Source: DASZHA01 sp049644325 (GTDB lineage Bacteria; Chloroflexota; Dormibacteria; DASZGP01). From it: DNA of 35,737 bases. Below are positions 21,765 to 29,553 of this stretch, one piece after another (the stretch's first letter is position 1; each line of letters opens with the position of its first letter). The position numbers and the translations under genes are program-made. Below the pieces are notes generated by a model. That model was not told the DNA's origin. It was given only the letters and a program-made list of their open reading frames with translations, and searched no databases. Location of the stretch: the NCBI GenBank assembly GCA_049644325.1, contig JBARRR010000050.1, positions 1-35,737 on the forward strand, read 5' to 3'.

Positions 21765-22232
21765 CTAGTGCTGGAACCCGCGAACGTGGGGTTCCTGTTT
21801 CTCCGGGGGCTTGTCGGGCGGTATCGCCTCCAGCTTGGGCTTCCAGCTCTCCTTGAGCCAGACCTCGTAGCGCTGGCCAAGCCACTGGACGTTTTCCCAG
21901 GTAGCCTCCGATCCGCCCGCCTTCTGCCACCCCGGTATCAGCGGCTTGACCAGCGGCCACAGATACTCGAAACCCAGCGGGCCGTCGAAGTAGACATCCT
22001 CGCTGAGCAGCCCGCGCGACACCAGCACGCCCACGGACTCGAAGAAGGCCATCACCGTGGTCAGCTGGGCGCGCTCGGAGCTCCCCACCGGGTGCTGCTG
22101 GTCGAGGTCCTCGTAGTTCTTGGCCTTGAACTTGCTGAAGACCCAGCTGCGAGCCACGACCTGGGCCTCGGTCTGGGTGCTGTTCAAGAGCTGCACGTAG
22201 AGGATGGCGTCCTGACCGGTGGGCTCGGGCAT
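21765..22232 (-). CDS. Hypothetical protein, 155 aa, possibly DUF4760-like
   Basis: The 155-residue protein is soluble by appearance, rich in Trp and aromatic residues (WVFSKFKAKNYEDL, FEYLWPLVKPLIPGW, WLGQRYEVWLKESWKPKL). It has no signal peptide or known catalytic motif. The mostly helical pattern with LNSTQTEAQVVARSWVFSKF followed by a FFESVGVLVSRGLLSEDV segment resembles DUF4760-type proteins, in which a helix pair surrounds a similar LV.RGLL..D stretch, but I hold this weakly. Minus-strand TACCCT ends 6 nt before its ATG. It is divergent from the pterin dehydratase (46 bp between starts) and convergent with the SDR gene. Confidence 0.75.
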   Translation of the reverse strand: MPEPTGQDAILYVQLLNSTQTEAQVVARSWVFSKFKAKNYEDLDQQHPVGSSERAQLTTVMAFFESVGVLVSRGLLSEDVYFDGPLGFEYLWPLVKPLIPGWQKAGGSEATWENVQWLGQRYEVWLKESWKPKLEAIPPDKPPEKQEPHVRGFQH

Positions 22233-22238
22233 TAGTGC

Positions 22239-22244
22239 AGGGTA
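22239..22244 (-). promoter_or_regulatory. -10-like TACCCT for a leaderless hypothetical gene
   Basis: On the minus strand TACCCT ends 6 nt before the ATG at 22232. It is back to back with the plus-strand hexamer at 22267, so two leaderless promoters face apart within 46 bp. Confidence 0.45.
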
Positions 22245-22266
22245 CGGGATGGGGCGGCGCCTTGGC

Positions 22267-22272
22267 TAGGAT
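22267..22272 (+). promoter_or_regulatory. -10-like TAGGAT for a leaderless pterin dehydratase gene
   Basis: TAGGAT ends exactly 6 nt before ATG 22279; there is no Shine-Dalgarno in the gap. Confidence 0.5.
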
Positions 22273-22278
22273 TGACTG

Positions 22279-22623
22279 ATGGCGCTGGCCGATAAGAAAT
22301 GCGTGGCCTGCACGGCGGAGACCCCCTCGCTGACCGGCAGTGAGGTCAACGAGTTGTTGGCGCAGCTCGACGGCTGGAGGCTCAACGACGCGGGCCACCT
22401 GAGCAAGGCCTTCAAGCTCAAGAATTTCGTCGCCGCCGTCGACCTCGTCAACGCCATCACCCCCGTTGCGGAGGAGGAGGGGCATCACCCCGACCTCCAG
22501 GTCGGCTGGGGCAGGGTCGGCGTCGAGCTCTGGACCCACGCCATCAACGGCCTCAGCGAGGCCGACTTCGTCATGGCCGCCAAGATCGACCGGGTCGCGA
22601 CCGGGGGCGCGGGCGCGACCTGA
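22279..22623 (+). CDS. phhB: Pterin-4a-carbinolamine dehydratase
   Basis: A 114-residue protein of the PCD/DCoH family, which dehydrates 4a-hydroxytetrahydrobiopterin after aromatic amino acid hydroxylation. The signature EGHHPDLQVGWGRVGVELWTH with the paired active-site His residues is clear, followed by GLSEADFVMAAKID. The N-terminus has a CxxC-like start (KKCVACTAE) and the usual LLAQLDGWRL helix. No phenylalanine hydroxylase is in the window; many bacteria carry this family without one, where it may recycle other pterins or assist molybdopterin metabolism. It is followed by 121 nt leading to purB. Confidence 0.9.
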   Translation: MALADKKCVACTAETPSLTGSEVNELLAQLDGWRLNDAGHLSKAFKLKNFVAAVDLVNAITPVAEEEGHHPDLQVGWGRVGVELWTHAINGLSEADFVMAAKIDRVATGGAGAT

Positions 22624-22653
22624 CGGGCCGTTTTTCCGGAGCGGGTGCCTTGA

Positions 22654-22659
22654 TATGAT
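22654..22659 (+). promoter_or_regulatory. Extended -10 (TGATATGAT) before purB
   Basis: TATGAT with an upstream TG pair (TGATATGAT, 22651-22659) is a good extended -10. It would give a ~80-nt leader before the purB GTG; that leader shows no clear terminator or Shine-Dalgarno. The gap 22624-22744 holds no gene. Confidence 0.5.
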
Positions 22660-22744
22660 CTCCCCGTTCGGGTGACCCACTTTCGCCGCTTCCAAACCCC
22701 CACTGCGTGAGCCGCCAAGCGCGCCGCTCACCGCTTCCGATTAC

Positions 22745-24046
22745 GTGATCTCCCGCTACGCCCACCCCCGGATCCGCGAGATCTGGTCGCCACGGTCGAA
22801 GTTCGACCGCTGGCTGCGCATCGAGATCCTGGCCGTCGAGGCCTGGGGCGCGCTGGGCCGGATCCCGGCAGAAGACGTCGACAAGATCCGCGCCGCGTCC
22901 TACCGCCTGGAGCGCATCGACGAGGTCGAGCGCGAGGTCGGCCACGACGTCATCGCCTTCGTCACCGCCGTGAGCGAGACGCTGGGGCCGGAGGCGCGCT
23001 GGGTCCACCTCGGCCTGACCAGCTCCGACATCCTCGACACCGCCATGGCCACCCAGCTGGTCGACTCGGCCGACATCCTGGTAGAGGAGCTTGACGTCCT
23101 CGCTCGGGCGCTGGAGATCAAGGCGATCGCCCACCGCGACACCATGGCCCTGGGCCGCAGCCATGGCATCGCCGCTGAGCCGCTGACCTTCGGCTTCAAG
23201 CTGGCGGGGTACGTCGCCGAGCTGCAGCGCGACCGCGCCCGCCTGCTGGCGGCCCGGGAGGAGGTTGCTGTCGGCCAGCTGTCGGGGCCGGTCGGCACCC
23301 ACTCCAGCGTCGACCCCGAGGTCGAGGAGTTCGTCTGCCAGAAGCTCGGCCTGCGGCCCGACCCCGCCTCCACCCAGGTGATCGCGCGCGACCGCCACGC
23401 CGCCTACATGGCGGCGCTGGCCCTGACCGCGGGCACCCTTGAGCGGCTGGCCACTGAGGTTCGCCACCTGATGCGGACCGAGGTCGCCGAGCTGCGCGAG
23501 CCCTTCACCGAGAAGCAGAAGGGCAGCTCGGCGATGCCCCACAAGCGCAACCCGGTGATCGCCGAACGGCTCTGCGGCCTGGCCCGGGTGCTGCGCGGCA
23601 ACCTCCAGGTGGCGATGGAGAACACCGCCCTCTGGCACGAGCGCGACATCTCGCATAGCTCGGCGGAGCGGATCGTCTTCCCCGACTCCTGCGAGCTGCT
23701 CGGCTTCATGCTCACCGAGGCGACGCGCATGGTGGCGGGCATGGTCCTCTACCCCGATCGGATGGCGGCCAACCTGAATGTTGCCGGCGGCATCGTCTTC
23801 AGCCAGCGAGTGCTGCTGGCGCTGGTGGAGAAGGGCATGGCCCGGGATGAGGCCTACCGGCTCGTCCAGGCGGCCGCGCTCAAGGCCTGGGACGAGGGAG
23901 GCAACTTCCGCCAGGAGCTCGAAGCGGACGCCAAGGTGGGCGAGCTGCTCACGCCCGAGGAGATCGGCGAGCTCTTCGACCCCACCTGGCACGTCCGCCA
24001 CCTGGACACGACCTACAAGCGGGTTGGCATCGGAGAAGAGAAATGA
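22745..24046 (+). CDS. purB: Adenylosuccinate lyase
   Basis: PurB cleaves SAICAR to AICAR in IMP synthesis and adenylosuccinate to AMP. The 433-residue protein has the fumarase/aspartase superfamily layout: MISRYAHPRIREIWS start, LTSSDILDTAMA, GRSHGIAAEPLTFG with the catalytic His, and the signature loop KGSSAMPHKRNPV. The GTG start is the only canonical one consistent with the conserved N-terminus; the frame is open a further 23 codons upstream but without ATG, GTG or TTG. Its stop overlaps a 21-codon frame that leads into purC. It opens the purB-purC-purS-purQ-purL unit. Confidence 0.96.
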   Translation: MISRYAHPRIREIWSPRSKFDRWLRIEILAVEAWGALGRIPAEDVDKIRAASYRLERIDEVEREVGHDVIAFVTAVSETLGPEARWVHLGLTSSDILDTAMATQLVDSADILVEELDVLARALEIKAIAHRDTMALGRSHGIAAEPLTFGFKLAGYVAELQRDRARLLAAREEVAVGQLSGPVGTHSSVDPEVEEFVCQKLGLRPDPASTQVIARDRHAAYMAALALTAGTLERLATEVRHLMRTEVAELREPFTEKQKGSSAMPHKRNPVIAERLCGLARVLRGNLQVAMENTALWHERDISHSSAERIVFPDSCELLGFMLTEATRMVAGMVLYPDRMAANLNVAGGIVFSQRVLLALVEKGMARDEAYRLVQAAALKAWDEGGNFRQELEADAKVGELLTPEEIGELFDPTWHVRHLDTTYKRVGIGEEK

Positions 24047-24108
24047 CAGCGGAGGCGGCGGGGCCGCCGGGCACCGGCGGGCCTGCCTTGAACATGGAGG
24101 CGAGATGA
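24043..24108 (+). CDS. 21-codon ORF bridging purB and purC
   Basis: An ATG that overlaps the purB stop (ATGA, 24043-24046) opens a 21-residue frame (MTAEAAGPPGTGGPALNMEAR) ending in TGA at 24106-24108, which overlaps the purC ATG (ATGA). A ribosome ending purB could therefore pass through the short frame and restart at purC without leaving the mRNA. The middle of the frame contains a GC hairpin (GGCGGC 24054-24059 with GCCGCC 24063-24068). The peptide is Ala/Gly/Pro-rich and unlikely to have a role itself. GGAGG at 24096-24100 also serves purC directly, so coupling may be partial. Exact double overlap is the evidence; expression is not shown. Confidence 0.4.
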   Translation: MTAEAAGPPGTGGPALNMEAR

Positions 24109-25016
24109 GCAGATCGCGTTCCCTGGCCGAGCTGGATCCGCCCCTGATGGACGCGGCCGCGCCGGGCCTCAGCCTGTACAGCCGCGGCAAGGTGCGCGAC
24201 ACCTTCGACCTCGGCGACCACCTCTTGATGATCGCCACCGACCGAGTCTCGGCCTTCGACGTGGTCCTGCCCAACGGCATCCCTGACAAGGGCAAGATCC
24301 TGACCCAGATGTCGCGCTGGTGGTTCGAGCGGACCAGCGACATCTGCCCCAACCACATCGATAAGCACACCTCGTGGCCGTCGCAGCTGTCCAACGTCAA
24401 GGCCGAGTGGGAGCCCCGCAGCATGATGGTCAAGACGGCCAAGCGCATCGACTACGAGTGCATCGTCCGCGGCTACCTGGCGGGCTCCGGCTGGTCCGAG
24501 TACAAAAAGCATGGCACCCTCGCGGGCGTGCCCCTGCCGCCTGGGCTGGTGATCTCCGGCCGCCTCACCGAGCCCCAGTTCACGCCCTCAACGAAGAACG
24601 ACGAGGGACACGACGAGAACATCTCAATAGCTGACATGGCCCGTCAGATCGGGACGGATATGACAGCAAAGCTCGAAGAGTTGAGTATCAACCTCTACAG
24701 CACGGCGGCCGCCATAGCCCTCGAGCGAGGCGTGATCCTGGCCGATACCAAGCTCGAGTTCGGCATCATCGGCCGTGACATCCACCTCATCGACGAGTGC
24801 TTCACCCCGGACTCCTCGCGCTACTGGGACGCCGAGACCTACAAGCCGGGCGTGCCCCAGGAGGCGATGGACAAGCAGTACCTGCGCGACTGGCTGGAGA
24901 CCACCGGATGGAACAAGACGGCGCCGGGGCCGGAGATCCCGGAAAGCGTGGTGCTCGGCATCCGTGACCGCTACCTCACCGCCTACCGGCGCATCACCGG
25001 CCGCGACTCCGTCTGA
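24105..25016 (+). CDS. purC: Phosphoribosylaminoimidazole-succinocarboxamide synthase
   Basis: PurC joins aspartate to CAIR with ATP to make SAICAR. It is 303 residues, the longer form also seen in yeast and many actinobacteria. It shows YSRGKVRDTFDLGDHLLMIATDRVSAFDV, CIVRGYLAGSGWSEYKK, the aspartate-side EPQFTPSTKNDEGHDENIS and ADTKLEFGI with IDECFTPDSSRYW. The ATG at 24105 has GGAGG at 4-nt spacing and lies immediately before the conserved region; the frame is open further upstream but only through purB. Its TGA overlaps the purS ATG (TGATG). PurB, the next enzyme in the pathway, is encoded just upstream. Confidence 0.96.
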   Translation: MSRSRSLAELDPPLMDAAAPGLSLYSRGKVRDTFDLGDHLLMIATDRVSAFDVVLPNGIPDKGKILTQMSRWWFERTSDICPNHIDKHTSWPSQLSNVKAEWEPRSMMVKTAKRIDYECIVRGYLAGSGWSEYKKHGTLAGVPLPPGLVISGRLTEPQFTPSTKNDEGHDENISIADMARQIGTDMTAKLEELSINLYSTAAAIALERGVILADTKLEFGIIGRDIHLIDECFTPDSSRYWDAETYKPGVPQEAMDKQYLRDWLETTGWNKTAPGPEIPESVVLGIRDRYLTAYRRITGRDSV

Positions 25017-25282
25017 TGGCCGGCTATACCGCCGAGGTCTACGTCGTCCTCAAGCCGCTGGTCAATGACCCCGAGGGGTTGGTCATCGGCGACGGCCTCC
25101 GCAACCTCGGCTTCACCGGCGTGAAGACAGTGAGGTCGGGGAAGTACCTGACCATCGAGCTGGAGGCCGACGACCGCGCCGAGGCTGAGCAGCAGGTCGA
25201 GGAGGCCTGCCAGAAGCTGCTGGCCAACCCCGTGATCGAGGACTACCGGTTCACCGTCCGTGAGGTGAGCGCGGCCACGTGA
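25016..25282 (+). CDS. purS: FGAM synthase subunit PurS
   Basis: An 88-residue small subunit of formylglycinamidine ribonucleotide synthase. The fold is recognised by EVYVVLKPLVNDPEGLVIGDGLRNLGF, then VRSGKYLTIEL and EEACQKLLANPVIEDYRF. It bridges PurQ and PurL and helps channel ammonia. The ATG overlaps the purC stop and its own TGA overlaps the GAGGA ribosome site of purQ, so the four genes are translated as one chain. Confidence 0.95.
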   Translation: MAGYTAEVYVVLKPLVNDPEGLVIGDGLRNLGFTGVKTVRSGKYLTIELEADDRAEAEQQVEEACQKLLANPVIEDYRFTVREVSAAT

Positions 25283-25292
25283 GGATCGCCTG

Positions 25293-26003
25293 ATGGCGGC
25301 GTCCTTTGGCGTTGTCGTCTTTCCTGGGACGTGGTCCGACCGCGACTGCTTCTACGCCGTCCACGACCAGCTGCACCAGGAGGCGCGCTACATCTGGCAC
25401 AAGGAACGCGACCTCAGCGGGCTCGACTGCGTCATCCTGCCGGGTGGCTTCAGCTACGGCGACCACCTGCGCTGCGGCGCCGTGGCCAGCCTGTCGCCGG
25501 TGATGGATGAGGTGCGGGAGTTCGCCGAGCGAGGCGGCTTTGTCATCGGCATCTGCAACGGCTTCCAGGTGCTCTGCGAGTCGCACATGCTGCCCGGCGC
25601 GCTGTTGCGCAACGCCAGCACCCAGTTCCGATGCATGCCCACCAACCTGCTGGTGGAGAACACGTCTACACCCTTCACCACCGAGGTCTCGCCGGGCAGC
25701 GTGCTGCGCGTGCCGATATCCCATGGCGAGGGCAACTACTTCGCCGACCCCGAGACGCTCGCCAGGTTGGAGGACTCCGGCCGCGTCGTCTTCCGCTACG
25801 TCGACGCCTCCGGCCGGCCAACGCTTGAGGCCAACCCCAACGGCTCGGCCAACAACATAGCCGGCATCATCAGTGAGGCCGGCAACGTGCTGGGGATGAT
25901 GCCCCACCCGGAGCGCGCGTCGGACCCGCTGCTGGGCGGTGAGGACGGGCTGCAGATTTTCCGCAGCATCATTGAGAACTCGGACCGGGTGGTCGTCGGG
26001 TGA
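25293..26003 (+). CDS. purQ: FGAM synthase glutaminase subunit PurQ
   Basis: A 236-residue class I glutamine amidotransferase that feeds ammonia to PurL. The first strand and loop read GVVVFPGTWSDRDC, the oxyanion region LPGGFSYGDHLRCGA, the nucleophile Cys is in GICNGFQVL, and the His/Glu pair in MMPHPERASDP. The ATG at 25293 follows GAGGA by 7 nt. Its TGA overlaps the purL GTG (GTGA), which favours equal amounts of the two subunits. Confidence 0.96.
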   Translation: MAASFGVVVFPGTWSDRDCFYAVHDQLHQEARYIWHKERDLSGLDCVILPGGFSYGDHLRCGAVASLSPVMDEVREFAERGGFVIGICNGFQVLCESHMLPGALLRNASTQFRCMPTNLLVENTSTPFTTEVSPGSVLRVPISHGEGNYFADPETLARLEDSGRVVFRYVDASGRPTLEANPNGSANNIAGIISEAGNVLGMMPHPERASDPLLGGEDGLQIFRSIIENSDRVVVG

Positions 26004-28195
26004 CCGCGGCCATCGACCCGGCGATCCTCCACGAGGTCGCCCTCACCCCCCAGGAGTACGACCGCATCGTCGAGCTGCTGCGCCGCGAGCCCAACCGCGT
26101 CGAGCTCGGCATCTTCGGCGCGATGTGGTCCGAGCACTGTGGCTACAAAACCTCCAAGCCGCTGCTGCGCAACTTCTCATCTGCCGGCCCGGCGGTGCTG
26201 CAGGGCCCCGGCGAGAACGCCGGCGCGGTCGACATCGGCGAGGGCTGGGCCGTCGTTTTCAAGATCGAGTCGCACAACCACCCCAGCGCCATCGAGCCCC
26301 ATGCCGGCGCCGCCACCGGCGTCGGCGGGATCCTCCGCGACATCTTCACCATGGGCGCCTTCCCCATCGCCTCGCTCGACTCGCTGCGCTTCGGGCCACT
26401 CGACCAGGCGCGCAACCGCCACCTTTTCGGTGGCGTGGTCGGGGGCATCGGCGACTACGGCAACTGCTTCGGGGTCCCCACCGTGGGCGGCGAGATCTAC
26501 TTCGAAGACTGCTACACCGAGAACCCGCTGGTCAACGCCATGGCCGTCGGCCTGATCCGCAGGGATCGGCTGATGCGGGCCCGGGCCGAGGGCAAGGGCA
26601 ACCTGGTGATGCTGGTCGGTGCCGACACCGGGCGCGACGGCATCCACGGCGCCACCTTCGCCTCGGTCGAGCTGAGCCAGGACTCCGAGTCCCGCCGCCC
26701 GGCGGTCCAGGTCGGCAACCCCTTCCTGGAGAAGCTGCTGATGGAAGCATGCATGCAGCTGATCAAGGAGGAGCTGGTGGTCGGCATGCAGGACCTTGGC
26801 GCCGCGGGCCTAACCAGCTCGACGGTGGAGTCGGCGGCCAAGGGTGGCATGGGCATCGAGATCGACGTCGCTGAGGTCAGCCGCCGCGAGCAGGGGATGG
26901 ACGCCTACGAGGTGATGCTCTCCGAGTCCCAGGAGCGGATGCTGATCATCGTCGAGCCGGAGCGGCAGAACGACGTTCTTCGCGTCTTTCGCAAGTACGA
27001 CCTCCACGCCGACGTCATCGGCGAGGTGACCGACACCGGCCGGCTGGTCGTCCGCGACGGCGAGCGGGTCGAGGCGGACATCGCGCTTGGCCTGCTGGTG
27101 GACGAGGTCCCCTACCGTTACCCCGAGGCCCACCCCTCACCGGAGCGGGCGGCGATCCGGGCCCAGGCCATCGACCTGACCGGGGGGCCTCCCCCGGCAG
27201 AGGCGTTCCGCCGGCTGTTGGCCTCGCCCAACATCGCCAGCCGGGAGGGCGTGTTCCGCACCTACGACCACCAGGTGCAGAACAACACGGTGGTCCTCCC
27301 CGGTGGCGACGCCGCCGTGGTGCGCGTCAAGGGCACCCGGCGGGCGATCGCGATTACCACCGACGGCAACGGCCGCTACACCTACCTCGACCCGCGCCTG
27401 GGGGCGGCCCTGGCGGTGGCGGAGGCGGCCCGCAACGTCGTCGCCACCGGCGCCCGGCCGCTGGCGGTAACCGACTGCCTCAACTTCGGCAACCCCGAGA
27501 AGCCCGAGGTCTTCTGGGAGCTGCAGCAGGCCGTCGAGGGGATGGCGGAAGCCTGCCGCGAGCTGGAGGTGCCGGTGGTGTCGGGCAACGTCAGCCTCTA
27601 CAACGACACCAGCGGCGTCTCGGTGTGGCCGACCCCGGTGGTCGGCATGGTCGGCCTGATCGAGGACGTCGCCGTGGTCACGCGCATCGGCTTCACCAGT
27701 CCGGGCAATCTGATCCTGCTCATCGGCGAGTCGGCGGAGGAGCTGGGCGGCTCCGAGTACGCCCGAACCGTCCTGGGCACGGTGGCTGGGCATCCGCCCC
27801 GGGTCAACTACGACCTCGAGTTCCGCACCAACGACGCGGTCCTGGAGCTGATCAACCAGGGCCTCCTCAACTCCGCCCACGACCTCGCCGATGGCGGGCT
27901 GGCCATCGCGGTGGCCGAGTCATGCTTCGCCGGTGGGGTGGGGGCGGGGGTCAACGAGCTGGCCCTCGCCGGCCTCTCGCCCGAGGCCCTGCTTTTCGGC
28001 GAGACCCAGGCGCGCTACCTGGTTTCGATCGACCCTGGCGAGCGCCGCTTGGCCGAGGTGGTGGCGACCGCCCGGGCCCACAAGGTCAGCGCCCGGGCGA
28101 TCGGGGTCGTCGGCGGCGACCGTATCGAGATCGGTGATTGGATCTCCGAGCCGCTGGCCGAGGCCCGTGCGGCCTGGGAGGGCGGCCTCGGCTAA
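26000..28195 (+). CDS. purL: FGAM synthase catalytic subunit PurL (small type)
   Basis: PurL uses ATP and ammonia to convert FGAR to FGAM. At 731 residues it is the small type that works with separate PurS and PurQ, unlike the ~1300-residue fused enzyme of Gammaproteobacteria. Motifs include IFGAMWSEHCGYKTSKPLLR, the ATP/FGAR region SHNHPSAIEPHAGAATGVGG, DLGAAGLTSSTVESAAKGG, CLNFGNPEKPEVFWEL, VSGNVSLYND and HDLADGGLAIAVAES, i.e. both AIRS-related halves are complete. The GTG start is fixed by the GTGA overlap with purQ. Its TAA overlaps the stop of the convergent cupin gene by 4 bp (CTAA), the tightest possible packing. Confidence 0.97.
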   Translation: MTAAIDPAILHEVALTPQEYDRIVELLRREPNRVELGIFGAMWSEHCGYKTSKPLLRNFSSAGPAVLQGPGENAGAVDIGEGWAVVFKIESHNHPSAIEPHAGAATGVGGILRDIFTMGAFPIASLDSLRFGPLDQARNRHLFGGVVGGIGDYGNCFGVPTVGGEIYFEDCYTENPLVNAMAVGLIRRDRLMRARAEGKGNLVMLVGADTGRDGIHGATFASVELSQDSESRRPAVQVGNPFLEKLLMEACMQLIKEELVVGMQDLGAAGLTSSTVESAAKGGMGIEIDVAEVSRREQGMDAYEVMLSESQERMLIIVEPERQNDVLRVFRKYDLHADVIGEVTDTGRLVVRDGERVEADIALGLLVDEVPYRYPEAHPSPERAAIRAQAIDLTGGPPPAEAFRRLLASPNIASREGVFRTYDHQVQNNTVVLPGGDAAVVRVKGTRRAIAITTDGNGRYTYLDPRLGAALAVAEAARNVVATGARPLAVTDCLNFGNPEKPEVFWELQQAVEGMAEACRELEVPVVSGNVSLYNDTSGVSVWPTPVVGMVGLIEDVAVVTRIGFTSPGNLILLIGESAEELGGSEYARTVLGTVAGHPPRVNYDLEFRTNDAVLELINQGLLNSAHDLADGGLAIAVAESCFAGGVGAGVNELALAGLSPEALLFGETQARYLVSIDPGERRLAEVVATARAHKVSARAIGVVGGDRIEIGDWISEPLAEARAAWEGGLG

Positions 28196-28707
28196 GGCCG
28201 CCCGTCGCCCCCAGTCTCCCTGGGTGGAATCGGCGGCCCGACCAGCTCCAGCCCGTAGGCCGACGCGTGGGTCATCCAGCCCTCAATGTTGGGAGGCAGG
28301 TCTGGGATCCGCAGCTCTCCGGCCGGAACGCCGACCTTTTCGTACAGCGTCTCCAGGCCGCCTGGCATCACGATGGCCATCATCCGCGCCCCGTCCGGGC
28401 CTGGCCTGAACGCGTGAGGGACACCCTTGGGCAGGTAGACGAAGCTGCCCGGACCGCACTCCCACGTCTCTTCGCCGCAGCGCACCGTCATCTCACCCTC
28501 GAGGATGATGTTGATCTCCGACTCGTGATGATGGATATGGAGGGGAGGCGCCGCCTCCCATGTCATCCGAACATCGAGGGCGGCCATCTCCCCACCGGTC
28601 TCATCGCTGCTCGCCTTGACCAGCATCAGCTGACCCATCGTCCACAGCGCCGTGCCCTCATCGGCCGACCGAACCACGGGGACCACCTCGGCGGCGGCCG
28701 AGCTCAT
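28192..28707 (-). CDS. Cupin-domain protein
   Basis: A 171-residue single-domain cupin. The metal-site motif 1 reads PPLHIHHHESEINIILEGE (His, His, Glu ligands) and motif 2 GPGSFVYLPKGVPHAFR (final His ligand), so a metal-bound barrel is likely. Cupins of this size act as dioxygenases, isomerases or ligand sensors; nothing here tells which. The ATG overlaps the stop of a 29-codon frame with a strong ribosome site (see 28704-28793), and the unit is divergent from a TetR-type regulator gene, a layout in which the regulator often controls the enzyme. Its TAG overlaps the purL stop. Catalytic role unknown. Confidence 0.85.
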   Translation of the reverse strand: MSSAAAEVVPVVRSADEGTALWTMGQLMLVKASSDETGGEMAALDVRMTWEAAPPLHIHHHESEINIILEGEMTVRCGEETWECGPGSFVYLPKGVPHAFRPGPDGARMMAIVMPGGLETLYEKVGVPAGELRIPDLPPNIEGWMTHASAYGLELVGPPIPPRETGGDGRP

Positions 28708-28793
28708 GTCCCCACCTCAATGGCCGCGGCCATCGGCTCCATGGTCGCCAGCGCCCGCAGCGCCGACGCGATCCATTGCCCAATCCGGCTCAT
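28704..28793 (-). CDS. 29-aa ORF translationally coupled to the cupin gene
   Basis: On the minus strand AGGAGG (28799-28804) lies 5 nt before an ATG that opens a 29-residue frame (MSRIGQWIASALRALATM...), whose TGA overlaps the cupin ATG (ATGA). The ribosome site is the strongest Shine-Dalgarno in the window, whereas the cupin ATG itself has only a GGTGGGG stretch before it. The N-terminal half forms an amphipathic helix (IGQWIASALRALATM), so the peptide could be functional or simply a translational enhancer. A longer fused cupin is ruled out by the frame. Not previously named, as far as I can tell. Confidence 0.55.
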   Translation of the reverse strand: MSRIGQWIASALRALATMEPMAAAIEVGT

Positions 28794-28832
28794 GGTCTCC
28801 TCCTCGCAGTCTCGCTTCACTCAATGCAGGAA

Positions 28833-28862
28833 CACTGTAGTGAACGCAGTGGTACTGTAATA
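28833..28862. promoter_or_regulatory. Divergent TetR/cupin promoter with repeated operator-like elements
   Basis: ACTGTAGTG (28834-28842) recurs as ACTGTAATA (28854-28862), spaced by exactly 20 bp, about two helical turns. An inverted pair CACTG (28833-28837) and CAGTG (28847-28851) lies across the first copy. TACTGT at 28853-28858 ends 7 nt before the TetR ATG and serves as its -10. The site thus overlaps the regulator's own promoter and faces the cupin unit, as expected for autorepression. The proposed link to the neighbouring TetR protein is inference. Confidence 0.45.
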
Positions 28863-28865
28863 CGT

Positions 28866-29537
28866 ATGGCGACCAGAGTCAAGTCCAAGCATCGGGACGA
28901 GGCGGAGTCGGGCCTCTCCTATCGCCAGCAGCAGGCGCTGGCCACCCGCCGCCGGATCGCGGCGGCGGCCCGCGGCGTCTTCGCCAGTGAGGGCTACGCC
29001 GGCGCCAGCATCGAATCCATCGCCAAACAGGCGGGGGTCGCCACCCGGACGGTGTACGCCGCCTATGGCACCAAGAAGAACATCCTGGGGGCGGTCTGTG
29101 CCCTCTGGCTCGAGGAGGCTCAGGTGGCCGAAGCCTTCATGCGGGGCATGGCCGAGCCCGAGCCGCGCAAGCGCCTGGCGGCCATCGCCGAGGCCAACCG
29201 CAACCAGTGGGAGAAGGGCATCGACGTCATCCGCATCCTGCAGAGCGCGGCCTCAGCTGACGCCAGTGTCGACCGGATGCTCCACGGCTGGATGGACGAC
29301 CGCTCCGGTGGCATCCGGCAGGTGCTCGCCGGCGCGGAGAGTAGCTTCCGGCCGGGAATGGACATCGAGACCGCGATGACCCTGGTACGGGGCCTCAGTG
29401 TGCCTGAGGTCTACATCGAGCTGACCGGGCAGGGTTGGAGCCCGGACCGCTACCAGGCCTGGCTGACCGAGACCCTGGAGTACCAGCTCCTGGGCCGGCG
29501 ACCCTCCTTCAGCTGGTTGGCCGCCCACCCCGGCTGA
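28866..29537 (+). CDS. TetR-family transcriptional regulator
   Basis: A 223-residue regulator. The N-terminal helix-turn-helix domain (about residues 22-68) reads ATRRRIAAAARGVFASEGYAG, SIESIAKQAGVATRTVYAAYGTKK, typical TetR. The C-terminal ligand domain (70-223) is variable with LHGWMDDRSGGIRQVLAGA and a late helix EMxxxLVRGLS-like; the ligand cannot be inferred. ATG 28866 is chosen over an earlier in-frame GTG/ATG (28776), since it follows TACTGT by 7 nt and precedes the conserved basic N-terminus; the longer form would run through the divergent promoter. It is divergent from the cupin unit and probably controls it and itself. purF follows after 77 nt. Confidence 0.9.
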   Translation: MATRVKSKHRDEAESGLSYRQQQALATRRRIAAAARGVFASEGYAGASIESIAKQAGVATRTVYAAYGTKKNILGAVCALWLEEAQVAEAFMRGMAEPEPRKRLAAIAEANRNQWEKGIDVIRILQSAASADASVDRMLHGWMDDRSGGIRQVLAGAESSFRPGMDIETAMTLVRGLSVPEVYIELTGQGWSPDRYQAWLTETLEYQLLGRRPSFSWLAAHPG

Positions 29538-29553
29538 TCAGCGTCGCCGGGAA

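Noticed and set aside
22624..22650. TTTTT after phhB as a terminator
   Set aside because: No stable hairpin precedes the T-run (GGGCCG before it has no nearby complement of length), and the run is followed by a GC-rich segment.
20947..24448. 594- and 625-codon minus-strand frames opposite the SDR, phhB and purB genes
   Set aside because: Both overlap well-supported genes along their whole length and show no domain. Long antisense frames are expected at this GC content.
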